The translations under genes and the position numbers were made by a program. Below, piece by piece: positions 28,832 to 38,212 of a DNA stretch of 64,000 nt. Position 1 is the stretch's first letter; each line of letters opens with the position of its first letter. The DNA comes from Burkholderia sp. BCC0506 (GTDB lineage: Bacteria; Pseudomonadota; Gammaproteobacteria; Burkholderiales; Burkholderiaceae): contig NZ_CADFEN010000011.1 in assembly GCF_902833145.1 (NCBI RefSeq), positions 1 through 64,000 on the forward strand, given 5' to 3'. Under the pieces are notes generated by a model that was given only the letters and a program-made list of their open reading frames with translations, was not told the DNA's origin and made no database searches.

Positions 28832-30367
28832 TCAGTTGTCGCTCAGCTTCGCCGCGAGCGACTGCACCTGCTGGACGTTCGCGTGAACGGCCTGCGCGAG
28901 GCGCGTGCCGTAGTCGGCATCGGCCTTGTAGAAGTACGACAGCATCGCGTACTGGTTTTGCGCGTTCTTCACCTGGCCGAGATCGCCGGACAGTGCGGTG
29001 ACGAGGTCGTCCTTGTCCTGCTGCGACAGGCTGCGGTAGTACTCGCCCGCCTGACGGAACGGCAGCTTCTTGCGGATCGCTTCCTGCTGCGTCGTGCCGC
29101 CGAGCGCCATGCGGACCGATTTGTACTGCGGATCCTGCGCGAGTTCGTTCAGCGTCGACGGCTCGTAGTTCACCTCGCCCTTGCGGTCGCCGGCATTCAT
29201 CTTGCCGTCCTGGTTGTTGTTGACGACCGGCACGACGGGGCGATTGATCGGCAGATCCATGTAGTTCGCGCCGAGCCGGTACATCTGCGTGTCGGCGTAC
29301 GCGAACAGGCGATCCTGCAGCATCCGGTCTTCCGACGGTTCGATGCCCGGCACGAGCCGCGACGGTGCGAACGCCGATTCCTCGGTCGACTGGAAGTAGT
29401 TGTCGGGCACGCGGTTGAGCGTCATCGTGCCGATCTTGCGTTCAGGCACGCCGGTCCAGACCTTCGTGTCGTCGAGCGCGTCGAAGTCGAAGCGGTTCAG
29501 GTCCTTCGGCGTGAGCACCTGCACGTACAGGTCCCACTTCGGGAAATCGCCCTGTTTCAGCGCGCCGTACAGGTCGTTCGTCATCATGTTCCAGTCGCGG
29601 CCGATCGACGCGGGGATCTCTTGCGGGCGCAGGCCGTGCACGCCTTGCTGGCTCTTCCAGTGGAACTTCACGTAATGCACGTCGCCTTGCGCATTGACGA
29701 ACTTGAACGCATGCACCGCGAAGCCGTCCATGTGGCGATACGAATCGGGCATGCCCTCGTTCGTGTACAGCCTCGTCAGCATGTGGGTCGCTTCGGGCGT
29801 GTGCGCGAAGAAGTCGAACGCGAGGTTCGGGTCCTGCACGCCGGTCACGGCGCTCGGCTTGTTCGCATGGACGAAGTCGGGGAACTTGATGCCGTCGCGA
29901 ATGAAGAATACCGGCCAGTTGATGCCGACCATGTCCCAGTTGCCCTGCTGCGTATAGAACTTCACCGCGAAGCCGCGCGGGTCGCGCGCCTGCTCCGGCG
30001 AGCCGCGATAGCCCATCACGGTGGAGAAGCGCACGAATACCGGCGTGCGGGTGCCCGGCGTGAAGACCTTCGCTTTCGTCAGGTCGGAGATGTCGGCGCT
30101 CGGCACGAACTCGCCGAATGCGCCGGTGCCGCGTGCATGCACGACGCGTTCCGGAATGCGCTCGCGATCGAAGCGCTGCAGTTTCTCGATGAGCGCGGAG
30201 TCCTGCAGCAGCACCGGGCCGGCGGGGCCGGCCGTCTGCGAATTCTGGTTGTCGCCGACGGGCGCGCCGGTGTCGCGCGTGAGTTCGGCGGCGTATGGAG
30301 AGGCGGAGAGTGCCACGCAGATTGCGGCGACTGCGTGCCGCAGCACGCGATGGGAGGATGAGGACAT
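28832..30367 (-). CDS. katB: Periplasmic haem catalase KatB
   Basis: This 511-aa monofunctional catalase decomposes hydrogen peroxide. A Sec signal peptide (ending near SPYAA, residues 1-27) indicates the periplasm, as for P. aeruginosa KatB. The active-site His is H77 (RVVHARG), the distal Asn is N150 (MVGINWPVFFIRDG), and the proximal haem-ligand Tyr is Y357 in RLFAYADTQMYRLG. The length fits small-subunit catalases. AAGGAG precedes the start. It heads a katB-ankB unit, and a candidate OxyR-type site lies about 70-100 bp upstream. Confidence 0.96.
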   Translation of the reverse strand: MSSSSHRVLRHAVAAICVALSASPYAAELTRDTGAPVGDNQNSQTAGPAGPVLLQDSALIEKLQRFDRERIPERVVHARGTGAFGEFVPSADISDLTKAKVFTPGTRTPVFVRFSTVMGYRGSPEQARDPRGFAVKFYTQQGNWDMVGINWPVFFIRDGIKFPDFVHANKPSAVTGVQDPNLAFDFFAHTPEATHMLTRLYTNEGMPDSYRHMDGFAVHAFKFVNAQGDVHYVKFHWKSQQGVHGLRPQEIPASIGRDWNMMTNDLYGALKQGDFPKWDLYVQVLTPKDLNRFDFDALDDTKVWTGVPERKIGTMTLNRVPDNYFQSTEESAFAPSRLVPGIEPSEDRMLQDRLFAYADTQMYRLGANYMDLPINRPVVPVVNNNQDGKMNAGDRKGEVNYEPSTLNELAQDPQYKSVRMALGGTTQQEAIRKKLPFRQAGEYYRSLSQQDKDDLVTALSGDLGQVKNAQNQYAMLSYFYKADADYGTRLAQAVHANVQQVQSLAAKLSDN

Positions 30368-30435
30368 GACGATGGAACTCCTTGATCCGATCGGTGGTGG
30401 GAAAGCCGACTGAATTAGAAGAGATCGTCAGACGA

Positions 30436-30468
30436 TTGGCTAACTGATATTCGATATGTTTTCGATAG
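30436..30468 (-). promoter_or_regulatory. Candidate OxyR-type operator upstream of katB
   Basis: Four tetranucleotides (TTGG, ATAT, ATAT, ATAG) occur at exactly the 7-3-7 spacing of the OxyR consensus (ATAG-N7-CTAT-N3-ATAG-N7-CTAT). Ten of sixteen key bases match. It lies 69-101 bp before the katB start. The spacing is exact but the match is modest. Confidence 0.35.
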
Positions 30469-30591
30469 CCATGGCGTCGAGGCGGCGCGAGCGCGTTCGT
30501 TGCGCAAGAATCGAAGCTGTATTGTTGCGCGCGCAATGAGTTGTTGCGGCGCGCATGATGCATCGGCTACGCATGATTTGCGTCGGCGCCG

Positions 30592-32079
30592 TCAACCGGC
30601 GCTGGCCTGCCATCCGAGCCCGAGGCTCTTCTGCACCGACACGTAGTCCTTGATCAGTTCGGCTTGCCCCGCGATCACGTTCTGCTGCGCGGCGAGCGCT
30701 TCGCGTTGCGTATCGAGCAGGTCGATCATCGACGCGACGCCCGCGCGATAGCGCTGGTCCATCAGCGCGCGCGAATGCACGGCGGACGTCTGCACCTTCG
30801 TCAGCGCGACGACGTGTTCGCGCTGATGCCCGTAGCGCTGCAACGCGGTGTTGGCATCCTGTAATGCACCGAGCACGGCTTTCTGATAATTCGCTTCCGC
30901 TTCGTCGCGCGACGCTTCGGCCGCGCGTACTGCGCCGCGCGTGCGTCCGAAATCCAGAATGTTCCATTGCAGGTACGGCGCACCGACCCACGTGAAATTC
31001 TGCTTGCGGAACAGGTGGCCGGGGTCGCTCGCGCTGAAACCGAGATCGCCGAGCAGCGTCACCTTCGGAAAATAGTCGGCGACATGCTCGCCGATCTGCG
31101 CATTGCTCGACGCGAGCCGACGTTCGGCCGCGCGAATATCGGGGCGCTGCTTCAGCAGCGTGGCCGGGTCGCCGATCGCGACGCTGCCGGGCAGCGTCGG
31201 CAATGCCGCGTCCGGGCTCGACAGCGCGGCGTCGAGCGCGCCGGGCGCGCGGCCGGTCAGGATCGCGAGCCGGTCGAGCGATTCGGTCACCTGCGCATCG
31301 AGCGGGATCAGCGACGCGCGCGTGTTCTCGACCTGCGTCGTCAGGCGCTCGATGTCGGCGTCGGCCGCGACGCCGCGCGCGCGGCGCTGCTGCGTGAGTT
31401 CGAGCATCTGCTGCTGTAATTGCGCGGTGCGCCGCGACAACGCAAGCCGTTGCTGCTGGTCGCGCAGGTCGACGTACGCATTCGCGACTTCGGCCGCGAT
31501 CGACACCTGCGTGTCGGCGAGATCGGCATCGACGGCTTCGGCCTGCGCGGAAGCGGCTTCGACCGCGCGGCGCGTGCCGCCGAACAGGTCGATTTCCCAG
31601 GTCGCGTCGAAGCCCGCCGAATAAAGTTGCAGCGGCCCCGAGCCGCCGAGCGACGGCGACGTGTCGCCCGACTGCCCCGAGCCGTTCGACGGCAGCAGCG
31701 AGCCGAGCGCACTGACGTCCGGTTCGCGCATGCGGATGGCCGCGACGGTGGCCGACGATTTCGGCATCTGCGCCGCGCGCTGTTGCGAGAGCTGCGCGCG
31801 CGCCGCGCGCAAGCGCGCCTGCGCGGCGTGCAGATCGGGGTTGTACACGAGCGCGGCGACGATCAGCTCGTCGAGCTGGCGATCGTTCAGCGCGCGCCAC
31901 CATGCGCTCGGCGCGGGCGCGGCGGTGTCGACGCCGGTGGCCGGTGCGCGCACGAAGGTCGGCGCATCCGGTGCGGCCGGCGCGCCGCGGTAGTCGGGGC
32001 CGACCGTGCAGCCGGCGAGCAGGCACGCGGCCGCGCACAGGGTGAGCGCGGGGCGGCGGGGCAGGAAGAAGGGTTTCAT
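30592..32079 (-). CDS. Efflux outer-membrane factor lipoprotein for the EmrAB system
   Basis: This 495-aa member of the NodT/OprM family has a lipobox (LLAGC) and two efflux-domain repeats, with WWRALNDRQLDELI, WEIDLFGGTRRAVEAA and KQRPDIRAAERRLASSNAQIGEHVADYFP as markers. It is the third gene of the emrA-emrB unit, starting 13 bp after the transporter stop, and so provides the outer-membrane exit of this pump. It differs clearly from the RND-linked channel at 22-23.4 kb. Confidence 0.93.
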   Translation of the reverse strand: MKPFFLPRRPALTLCAAACLLAGCTVGPDYRGAPAAPDAPTFVRAPATGVDTAAPAPSAWWRALNDRQLDELIVAALVYNPDLHAAQARLRAARAQLSQQRAAQMPKSSATVAAIRMREPDVSALGSLLPSNGSGQSGDTSPSLGGSGPLQLYSAGFDATWEIDLFGGTRRAVEAASAQAEAVDADLADTQVSIAAEVANAYVDLRDQQQRLALSRRTAQLQQQMLELTQQRRARGVAADADIERLTTQVENTRASLIPLDAQVTESLDRLAILTGRAPGALDAALSSPDAALPTLPGSVAIGDPATLLKQRPDIRAAERRLASSNAQIGEHVADYFPKVTLLGDLGFSASDPGHLFRKQNFTWVGAPYLQWNILDFGRTRGAVRAAEASRDEAEANYQKAVLGALQDANTALQRYGHQREHVVALTKVQTSAVHSRALMDQRYRAGVASMIDLLDTQREALAAQQNVIAGQAELIKDYVSVQKSLGLGWQASAG

Positions 32080-32092
32080 CGCGTAAGACGGG

Positions 32093-33679
32093 TCAATGGC
32101 CGGACGACATCGGTTGCGGCCTGCGCGGCGTTCTCAACAGCAGCGCGAGCGGCACGCAGGCAAGCAGCGCGAGGCCCAGCAGATAGAAGGTTTCGGAATA
32201 GGTCATCACGACGGCCTGGATCTGGATCTGCTGCGCCAGTTGGCCGAGCGCGCGCATGTTCGAATACGCGAGGTCGCCGGTGTGCGCGAACCAGTTCGCC
32301 GCATAGGCCGACAGCCGATCCTGCCCGATCAGCGAGTTGGCGTTCACCGATTCGCGCAGCACCGCCGTATGGAAGGTCGTGCGCCGGTCGATCACGGTGC
32401 CGATGATCGCGAGCCCGATCGAGCCGCCGAGGTTGCGCGCCATGTTGTAGAGCCCGGCCGCATCGCCCGAGTCTTCGCGCGCGACGGCCGCCATCGACGC
32501 CTGGTTGAGCGGCATCATCGCGAGCATCTGCGCGAGGCCGCGGATCAGCTGCGACCACACGAAATCGTGGCCGACGCTCTGCGCGGTCAGGTCGATGTCG
32601 AGCATGCAGCTCAGGCAGAACAGCAGCAGCCCCGCGATCACGAGGATGCGGAAATCGACCTTGCCGAGCAGGCGCGGCAGGATCGGCATCACGAGAAACG
32701 CCGGCAGCCCCGACAGCAGCATGATCGCGCCGGCCTGTTCCGCGTTGTAGCCGGCGACGATCGCGAGGAACTGCGGCAGCAGGTAGGACACGCCGTACAG
32801 CCCGGCACCGACCGCCGACACGATCACGATCACGCTCGCGTAGCGCGGGTTGCGCATCAGCGACAGCCGCATGATCGGCCGCTTCGCGAAGCGCTGCGAC
32901 AACGCGATCAGGATCATCCCGACGAACGACACGACGCTCAGCGTGACGATCATCTGCGATTCGAACCAGCGTTCGCGCTGGCCTTCCTCGAGCACGACGG
33001 TCAGCGAGCTCAGGCCGATCGCGAGGCCGAAGATGCCGAGCCAGTCCGCGTTGAAGAACGCGCTCCATTGCGGGCGGTCCGACGGCAGCCCGAACACCAG
33101 CAGCGCCATCAGCAGCAGGCACACCGGCAGGTTCAGGAAGAAGCACCAGCTCCAGTTCACGTTCTCCGCGAGCCAGCCGCCGAGCACCGGGCCGAACAGT
33201 GGGCCGAGCAGCACGATCAGCCCGAACAGCGTCATCCCGACCGGCAACTGCGACAGCGGCAATCGCGTGCGGATGATCGTCTGCGCGGTGGGGATCAGCG
33301 CGCCGCCCGTGAAGCCCTGGCCGATCCGGCCGGCGATCATCATCGGCAGCGAATGCGACCAGCCGCACATCATCGAGAACGCGATGAACAGCGCGGAGTT
33401 CGTCAGCAGGAAATTGCGCAGCCCGAACACGCGCGTGAGCCAGGCGGCGAGCGGGATCATCACGATTTCCGACATCAGGTAGCCGGTCGAGATCCACGTA
33501 CCTTCGGTGCCGGTCGCGCCGATTTCGCCCTGGATTTGCGGCAGCGCGGAGTTCGTGATCGAGATGTCGAGCGTCGCCATCAGCGCGCCGAGCGCCCCGG
33601 CCGCGACCGCGATCCAGTCGGTCACGCTCGCGCGGCCCTCGTGCGGCGGCAGCGGGGTCGAGGCGGGCGTATCAGCCAT
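32093..33679 (-). CDS. emrB: EmrB/QacA-family (DHA2) multidrug MFS transporter
   Basis: This 528-aa inner-membrane drug-proton antiporter of the 14-helix DHA2 group has the early motif LMATLDISITNSALPQIQGE, motif A-like GYLMSEIVMIPLAAWLTRVFG, and antiporter motif C around LFGLIVLLGPLFGPVLGGWL. Its start overlaps the end of the adaptor gene by 8 bp, which implies translational coupling. With the adaptor and outer-membrane factor it forms an EmrAB-TolC-type pump. Substrates cannot be read from the sequence. Confidence 0.94.
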   Translation of the reverse strand: MADTPASTPLPPHEGRASVTDWIAVAAGALGALMATLDISITNSALPQIQGEIGATGTEGTWISTGYLMSEIVMIPLAAWLTRVFGLRNFLLTNSALFIAFSMMCGWSHSLPMMIAGRIGQGFTGGALIPTAQTIIRTRLPLSQLPVGMTLFGLIVLLGPLFGPVLGGWLAENVNWSWCFFLNLPVCLLLMALLVFGLPSDRPQWSAFFNADWLGIFGLAIGLSSLTVVLEEGQRERWFESQMIVTLSVVSFVGMILIALSQRFAKRPIMRLSLMRNPRYASVIVIVSAVGAGLYGVSYLLPQFLAIVAGYNAEQAGAIMLLSGLPAFLVMPILPRLLGKVDFRILVIAGLLLFCLSCMLDIDLTAQSVGHDFVWSQLIRGLAQMLAMMPLNQASMAAVAREDSGDAAGLYNMARNLGGSIGLAIIGTVIDRRTTFHTAVLRESVNANSLIGQDRLSAYAANWFAHTGDLAYSNMRALGQLAQQIQIQAVVMTYSETFYLLGLALLACVPLALLLRTPRRPQPMSSGH

Positions 33680-34796
33680 GATGCGTCTCGTCGCGGGCCG
33701 AACGCGTATCGACGTCGACCGTCACCGACAGCCCGGGCAGCAGCATGCGCTGCGCGCGGGCGTTCGCGGCGAGACGGATGCGCACGGGCACGCGCTGGAC
33801 GATCTTCGTGAAGTTGCCGGTCGCGTTCTCGGGAGGCAGCAACGCGAACTGCGCGCCGGTGCCGGGCGCGAAGCTGTCGACGACGCCGGACAGCGGGCCG
33901 TCCGGCAGCGCATCGACATGCAGCTCGACGGGCTGGCCGATGCGCATGTTGCCGATCTGCGTTTCCTTGAAATTCGCGACGAGATAGATCGAGTCGACCG
34001 GCACGACGGTCAGCAGGCGCGTGCCGGGCTGCACGTATTGCCCGACGCGCACCGTGCGATCGCCGACGCGGCCCGCGAGCGTGCTGCGCACGATCGTGTT
34101 GTCGAGATCGAGCTGCGCCTGTGCGGCGCTGGCTTGCGCGGCCTCGAGCTGCGCGCGCGCCTGCTGCAGTTGCGCGGTGAACGACGCGATCTGCGTGCGG
34201 GCGGCGGCAATCGACGCGTTGTTCGCGGCGAGTGTCGCGAGCGCCTGGTCGCGCGTGCTTTTCAGGTCGGCCACGCGCTCGTGCGTTTCGGCGCCGGTCG
34301 CCGCGAGCGGTGCATAGCGCGCGTACTCGTCGCTCGCGTGCTGCGCGTTGATGCGCGATACCTTCGCCTGCGCATCGGCCTGTTCGAGGTTCGCGCGCTG
34401 CTGGCTGATGTCGGCTTCGGCGCGCGCGATATCGGCGCGGCGGGCGTCGACGGTCGCGAGCGCTTGCGCGAGCGCGACCTGGTACGGGCGCACGTCGAGC
34501 CGCACGAGCGGATCGCCGGCCTTCACGGGCTGGTTGTCCCGCACGTAGACGTCGGTCACGTAGCCGGCGACCTTCGGCGCGGCGGTCATGCTGTCGGCCT
34601 GCAGGTACGCGTCGTTGGTGCTTTCGATGAAGCGGCCGACCGTCCACCAGCGGCCGAGCCATACCGCGCCGCCGACGGCCGCGAGCACGGCGATCGCGAG
34701 CAGGATGCGCCGCTTCGATCCGCCGTTTCCGTTGCGTGGTGTTGTTCCGTTTTCCTGACGATCTGCTTTCTGTGGCGAGTCTTGTGGCGTCGACAT
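33672..34796 (-). CDS. emrA: EmrA-type periplasmic adaptor
   Basis: This 374-aa membrane-fusion protein has a cytoplasmic N-terminus, one membrane helix (RILLAIAVLAAVGGAVWLG, about 29-47), the lipoyl-half motif TAAPKVAGYVTDVYVRDNQPVKAGDPLVRLD, a long coiled-coil hairpin rich in Ala and Gln, and a C-terminal barrel. It is the first gene of the emrA-emrB-outer-membrane-factor unit. Its promoter lies inside three 18-bp repeats, and a TetR gene is transcribed divergently. Confidence 0.94.
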   Translation of the reverse strand: MSTPQDSPQKADRQENGTTPRNGNGGSKRRILLAIAVLAAVGGAVWLGRWWTVGRFIESTNDAYLQADSMTAAPKVAGYVTDVYVRDNQPVKAGDPLVRLDVRPYQVALAQALATVDARRADIARAEADISQQRANLEQADAQAKVSRINAQHASDEYARYAPLAATGAETHERVADLKSTRDQALATLAANNASIAAARTQIASFTAQLQQARAQLEAAQASAAQAQLDLDNTIVRSTLAGRVGDRTVRVGQYVQPGTRLLTVVPVDSIYLVANFKETQIGNMRIGQPVELHVDALPDGPLSGVVDSFAPGTGAQFALLPPENATGNFTKIVQRVPVRIRLAANARAQRMLLPGLSVTVDVDTRSARDETHHG

Positions 34797-34806
34797 ACGG
34801 GATCCA

Positions 34807-34860
34807 AATTATTCCAAGTGGAAGAATTATTCCAGTTGATAGAATTGTGTCAAGTAGAAT
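34807..34860. repeat. Three tandem 18-bp repeats in the emrA-tetR intergenic region
   Basis: Units start at 34807, 34825 and 34843, exactly 18 bp apart. Units 1 and 2 share 14 of 18 bases, and units 1 and 3 share 13 of 18. The common core is AATTATTCCAAGT followed by GAA. Unit 1 holds the dyad TTCCA-AG-TGGAA. The block is AT-rich within GC-rich surroundings and contains the emrA promoter, so it is probably the binding site of the adjacent TetR regulator. Confidence 0.75.
34826..34853 (-). promoter_or_regulatory. Promoter of the emrA-emrB operon
   Basis: On the minus strand a perfect TTGACA (34848-34853) and AATAAT (34826-34831) are separated by 16 bp. The -35 lies in repeat 3 and the -10 in repeat 2 of the 18-bp array. 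The start of transcription would be about 20-25 bp before the emrA ATG. On the other strand TAGAAT at 34840-34845 could be the -10 of the tetR gene. Confidence 0.65.
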
Positions 34861-34887
34861 GTGGATCGACCGAATGACGAGGAAGGC

Positions 34888-35721
34888 ATGAACGAAGCGA
34901 AGAAGCTGCGCCGCACGTCGGCGGGCGGCTACGCGCGCGGCGACGAAACGCGCCAGCGGATCATCGAGGCGGCGCTCGAGCTGTTCGGCGAACGCGGGTT
35001 CGCGGGCGCGTCGACGCGCGAGATCGCCGCGATGGCGGGCGTGAACGCGCCGGCGCTCCAGTACTACTTCGAGAACAAGGAAGGCCTGTATCGCGCGTGT
35101 GTCGAGACGATCGCCGAGCACGGCTGGCAGGTATTCGCGCCGGCGGTCGGCCATGCGCGCGCGATGCTCGATACGGACGCGAACGTCGACGTGCTGATCG
35201 ATGCGTTCGTCGGGCTGCTGCGCGCGCTGTCGGACCGGATGTTCACCGCGCCGAAGACGATGAACCAGCGGATGTTCTTCGCGCGCGAGCAGGGCGGCCA
35301 GGAGCCGGCGAGCGCGAGCGAAATCCTGATGACGCGCATGCGCAAGCCGCTCAACGACGTGAGTGCGGAATTGATCGGCCGCATCTCCGGGCGGCCGGCC
35401 GACGATCCCGTCACGCGGTTGCGCGCGCTGAGCCTGTTCGGGCAGATCACGGTGTTCCACATCGCGCAGCGCTCGGCGCTGCAGTTGCTCGAATGGGAGG
35501 CGTTCGAGGGCGAGCGCGCGGCGCTGGTGATCGACACGATTGCCGACCAGACGCGCGTGCTGCTCGAGCAGTGGCATGCGCAGCGCGATGCGCAGGCCGC
35601 TGCTGCGAAAACCGCTGCGAAGCGCGGGCGGGGTGCCGCGGTGAAACGCGCGGGGAAGCCGGGGGCGGCGCCTCCTGCCGCCAAAAGCACGGCGCGCGTG
35701 AAGAAGCCCGCCGCGCGTTGA
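34888..35721 (+). CDS. TetR/CecR-family repressor with a basic C-terminal tail
   Basis: This 277-aa regulator has an N-terminal TetR DNA-binding domain (helix-turn-helix about 41-62, STREIAAMAGVNAPALQYYFENKEGLY) and a CecR/DUF1956-like ligand domain. The last 47 residues (231-277) are unusual: Ala, Lys, Arg and Pro make up most of them, with 13 basic and one acidic residue, like histone H1 or AlgP tails. I chose the ATG at 34888, which follows GAGGAAGG; a GTG 27 bp upstream overlaps the operator-like repeats. Divergent placement indicates it represses emrAB and itself. Confidence 0.9.
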   Translation: MNEAKKLRRTSAGGYARGDETRQRIIEAALELFGERGFAGASTREIAAMAGVNAPALQYYFENKEGLYRACVETIAEHGWQVFAPAVGHARAMLDTDANVDVLIDAFVGLLRALSDRMFTAPKTMNQRMFFAREQGGQEPASASEILMTRMRKPLNDVSAELIGRISGRPADDPVTRLRALSLFGQITVFHIAQRSALQLLEWEAFEGERAALVIDTIADQTRVLLEQWHAQRDAQAAAAKTAAKRGRGAAVKRAGKPGAAPPAAKSTARVKKPAAR

Positions 35722-35731
35722 GCGAGGCAGG

Positions 35732-38212
35732 TCACCGGCCCCGGGCGATCACGGTTCGGCCCGGCTTGCGCTCCGCTTCGTCGGGCGACGGCGGCCGGGT
35801 TGCGGGTTCGGCGCCATTCGGTGTGTCGGGGTGCGGGCCGTTGGCATCGTTGCCGACAGGCCGCGATCCATCCGCATAGGCCACGACGCTGCGCTGCGGA
35901 TCGGCGATCCGGATCCCGCGTTCGCGGAACGTCTGCGCGATCCGCCGATTGAATTCGCGCTGCACGCCCCAGCGCGCCGAGTCCGTGCACTGCATCTGCC
36001 CGGCCAGCGCGAGCGCCGCGCCGTCGACCTGGTCGATGCCCCAGTAGCTGAAGTCCGACAGGATGCCGTCGCGGTACTTCGGATCGTCGCGCAACGCGGC
36101 GCCGATGTCCTTCAGCGTCGCGATCGCGCGGTCGATGTCCTCGCCGTACGCGATGCTGACCTTGACGGCCGCGTTGCCGAGCCCGCGATTCGTGTTGTTG
36201 ACGGTCGTCACGGAGCTGAACGGTATCGTGTACAGCGATCCGTCGCCGGCGCGCAGCCGCACGGTGCGGATCGACAGGTATTCGACCGTACCCGACACGC
36301 CGGCGAGCGTGACCCAGTCGCCGACCTGCATCGCGTTTTCCATCAGCAGGAAGATCCCGGTGATGAAATCCTGCACCAGCTTCTGCGAGCCGAACCCGAG
36401 CGCGACGCCGAAGATGCTGGCGCCGGCCAGCAGCGGGCCGACGTTCACGCCGAGTTCGCTGAGCCCCGTCAGCACGACGACGAGCGCGATCATCACGAAC
36501 AGCAGCGTGCGCAGCATCGGCAGCAGCGTGCGCAGCCGCGCGGCGCGCATCAGGTTGCCTTCGCGTGTCCAGCGCTGCAGGCGGCGCTCGATCGCGATGT
36601 TGGCGGCTTCCCACACGACGAGCGCGACGACGGCCGCGATCGCGATCGTCACCAGCGCGGACGCGAGGCGGTGGCCGATCGTGCCGGCTTGGAACGCGCG
36701 AAAGATCGGCACGCCCCAGATCTGCAGCAGCAGCACGACGGTCACGATGCCGAGCGCCGCCGACACGATCCGGCGCAGCAGCGGGTAGTAGCGGTACGCA
36801 TGCAGATGAACGAGCGTGCGGTCTTCCTCGCGGCGCTGGAACAGCCGGGCGAGCGCGCCGAACACGACGATCGACACCATCCGCATCGCGATCATCACGG
36901 CGATCGAGCGGCCGCCCAGCGTGATCAGCACGCGGTAGCCGTTGTGGACGTCGAGCGCCCACACGAACCACAGCGCCATCACGATGAAGACCGAGACGGG
37001 CGCCCATGCGTCCGCGAGCGCGTTGCCGACGACCGCGACGCTCGGACGGTCCGCGCCGGCGGCACGGATGCGTGCCGCGACCGGCCGGCGGCACTGCAGG
37101 ATCAGCAGCGAGATCATCACGTGCGCGGCGAGCGCGACGGCCTTCAGCAGCGCGACATGGCCGGCTTCGGTCAGGCCGAAGTTCGCGGCGATCTCGACGG
37201 CCGCCGTGCACGCGCCGACCACGATCACGATCCGCGCGATCGAGCGTTGCGCGAACCCGGCCCATGCGTCGCTGATATGCAGCAGCCGCAACTGCCGCGC
37301 GTCGGGCTGGAAGAACAGCCGGCTGACGATCGTGACGAGCCGGCAGATCACGTAAGTGTCGATCAAGGCTTCGAGCGCGGATTCGATCGGCGTGTCTGCT
37401 TCGACGAGCAACGACATCGTCAGGCTCGCGACGCCGACGAACACGAGCAGCGGCACCACGCGCAGCGCGAGACTGACCAGTGCGCGCGGCATCCGGTGCA
37501 GCAGCGTGGTGTGCCGGCGTGCGTGGCCTCGGCTTTGCGAGGACGAGGGGGCGGTCTCAGCGGTGTCTGCGGCTGCGTCGTCGGGCGGGGCCGATGTATC
37601 GGGCGGCGGCGCGTGGCCCTCGTCCGGCGCGGCGGAATCGGACGCGGCGTGGCGCAACGTGTCGGCGCGGCGCGCGGCCACCGCCGCCAGCGCGCGTCGC
37701 AGCAGCCGCTTCGCGAGCCACTCGACGACGAGTGCCGGCAGGAGTACCGCGAGCAGGATGCCGAGCGTGCGGGTGAGATCCGCGCGCTGGTCGGCGCGGA
37801 CGAGCTTGTCGCGCCACCAGCTTCCCACCGAACCGATATCGAGCAGCGAGCGCAGCGATTCCTGCAGCGCGTTGCCGATCTGGGTCGCCCAGCGCGATCC
37901 CTGGCGCACGAGTATCGATGCGAGCCCGTTCGACGCGAGCGCGGCCGGCGCGGCGGCAGCCGATGCGCCGCTGGCCGCCGATGCCGGGCTTGCCGGCACG
38001 GCGGGCGCGCTCAATGCACCGACGGCCGCGATCGCGCGCAGCGTCGTTTCGACCTGCGCGCGGTCGCGCGGGTTTTCGAGCACATTCAGTGCCTGTCGCG
38101 CCTCTTGGGGCGTCAGCGCGGGCGCGGCGCCCGAGGCGGCCGGAGCGGCGGCCGCCGCGTGGGCAGCCGAGACGACGGCGGCGAGCAGCCAGCCGAGAAG
38201 GAGATGTCGCAT
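35732..38212 (-). CDS. Large MscS-family mechanosensitive channel (YbiO-like)
   Basis: This 826-aa inner-membrane protein has a Sec signal peptide, a periplasmic Ala-rich domain, an acidic Pro-rich cytoplasmic linker near residues 190-230, several membrane helices, and a C-terminal MscS module. The pore helix and its following beta domain are clear: GASIFGVALGFGSQKLVQDF around residues 595-615, then GDWVTLAGVSGTVEYLSIRTVRLRAGDG-type sequence. The C-terminus (last 60 residues) is Pro- and Asp-rich with no known fold. It protects against osmotic downshock by analogy with E. coli YbiO. It converges on the TetR gene ten bases away. Confidence 0.9.
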   Translation of the reverse strand: MRHLLLGWLLAAVVSAAHAAAAAPAASGAAPALTPQEARQALNVLENPRDRAQVETTLRAIAAVGALSAPAVPASPASAASGASAAAAPAALASNGLASILVRQGSRWATQIGNALQESLRSLLDIGSVGSWWRDKLVRADQRADLTRTLGILLAVLLPALVVEWLAKRLLRRALAAVAARRADTLRHAASDSAAPDEGHAPPPDTSAPPDDAAADTAETAPSSSQSRGHARRHTTLLHRMPRALVSLALRVVPLLVFVGVASLTMSLLVEADTPIESALEALIDTYVICRLVTIVSRLFFQPDARQLRLLHISDAWAGFAQRSIARIVIVVGACTAAVEIAANFGLTEAGHVALLKAVALAAHVMISLLILQCRRPVAARIRAAGADRPSVAVVGNALADAWAPVSVFIVMALWFVWALDVHNGYRVLITLGGRSIAVMIAMRMVSIVVFGALARLFQRREEDRTLVHLHAYRYYPLLRRIVSAALGIVTVVLLLQIWGVPIFRAFQAGTIGHRLASALVTIAIAAVVALVVWEAANIAIERRLQRWTREGNLMRAARLRTLLPMLRTLLFVMIALVVVLTGLSELGVNVGPLLAGASIFGVALGFGSQKLVQDFITGIFLLMENAMQVGDWVTLAGVSGTVEYLSIRTVRLRAGDGSLYTIPFSSVTTVNNTNRGLGNAAVKVSIAYGEDIDRAIATLKDIGAALRDDPKYRDGILSDFSYWGIDQVDGAALALAGQMQCTDSARWGVQREFNRRIAQTFRERGIRIADPQRSVVAYADGSRPVGNDANGPHPDTPNGAEPATRPPSPDEAERKPGRTVIARGR

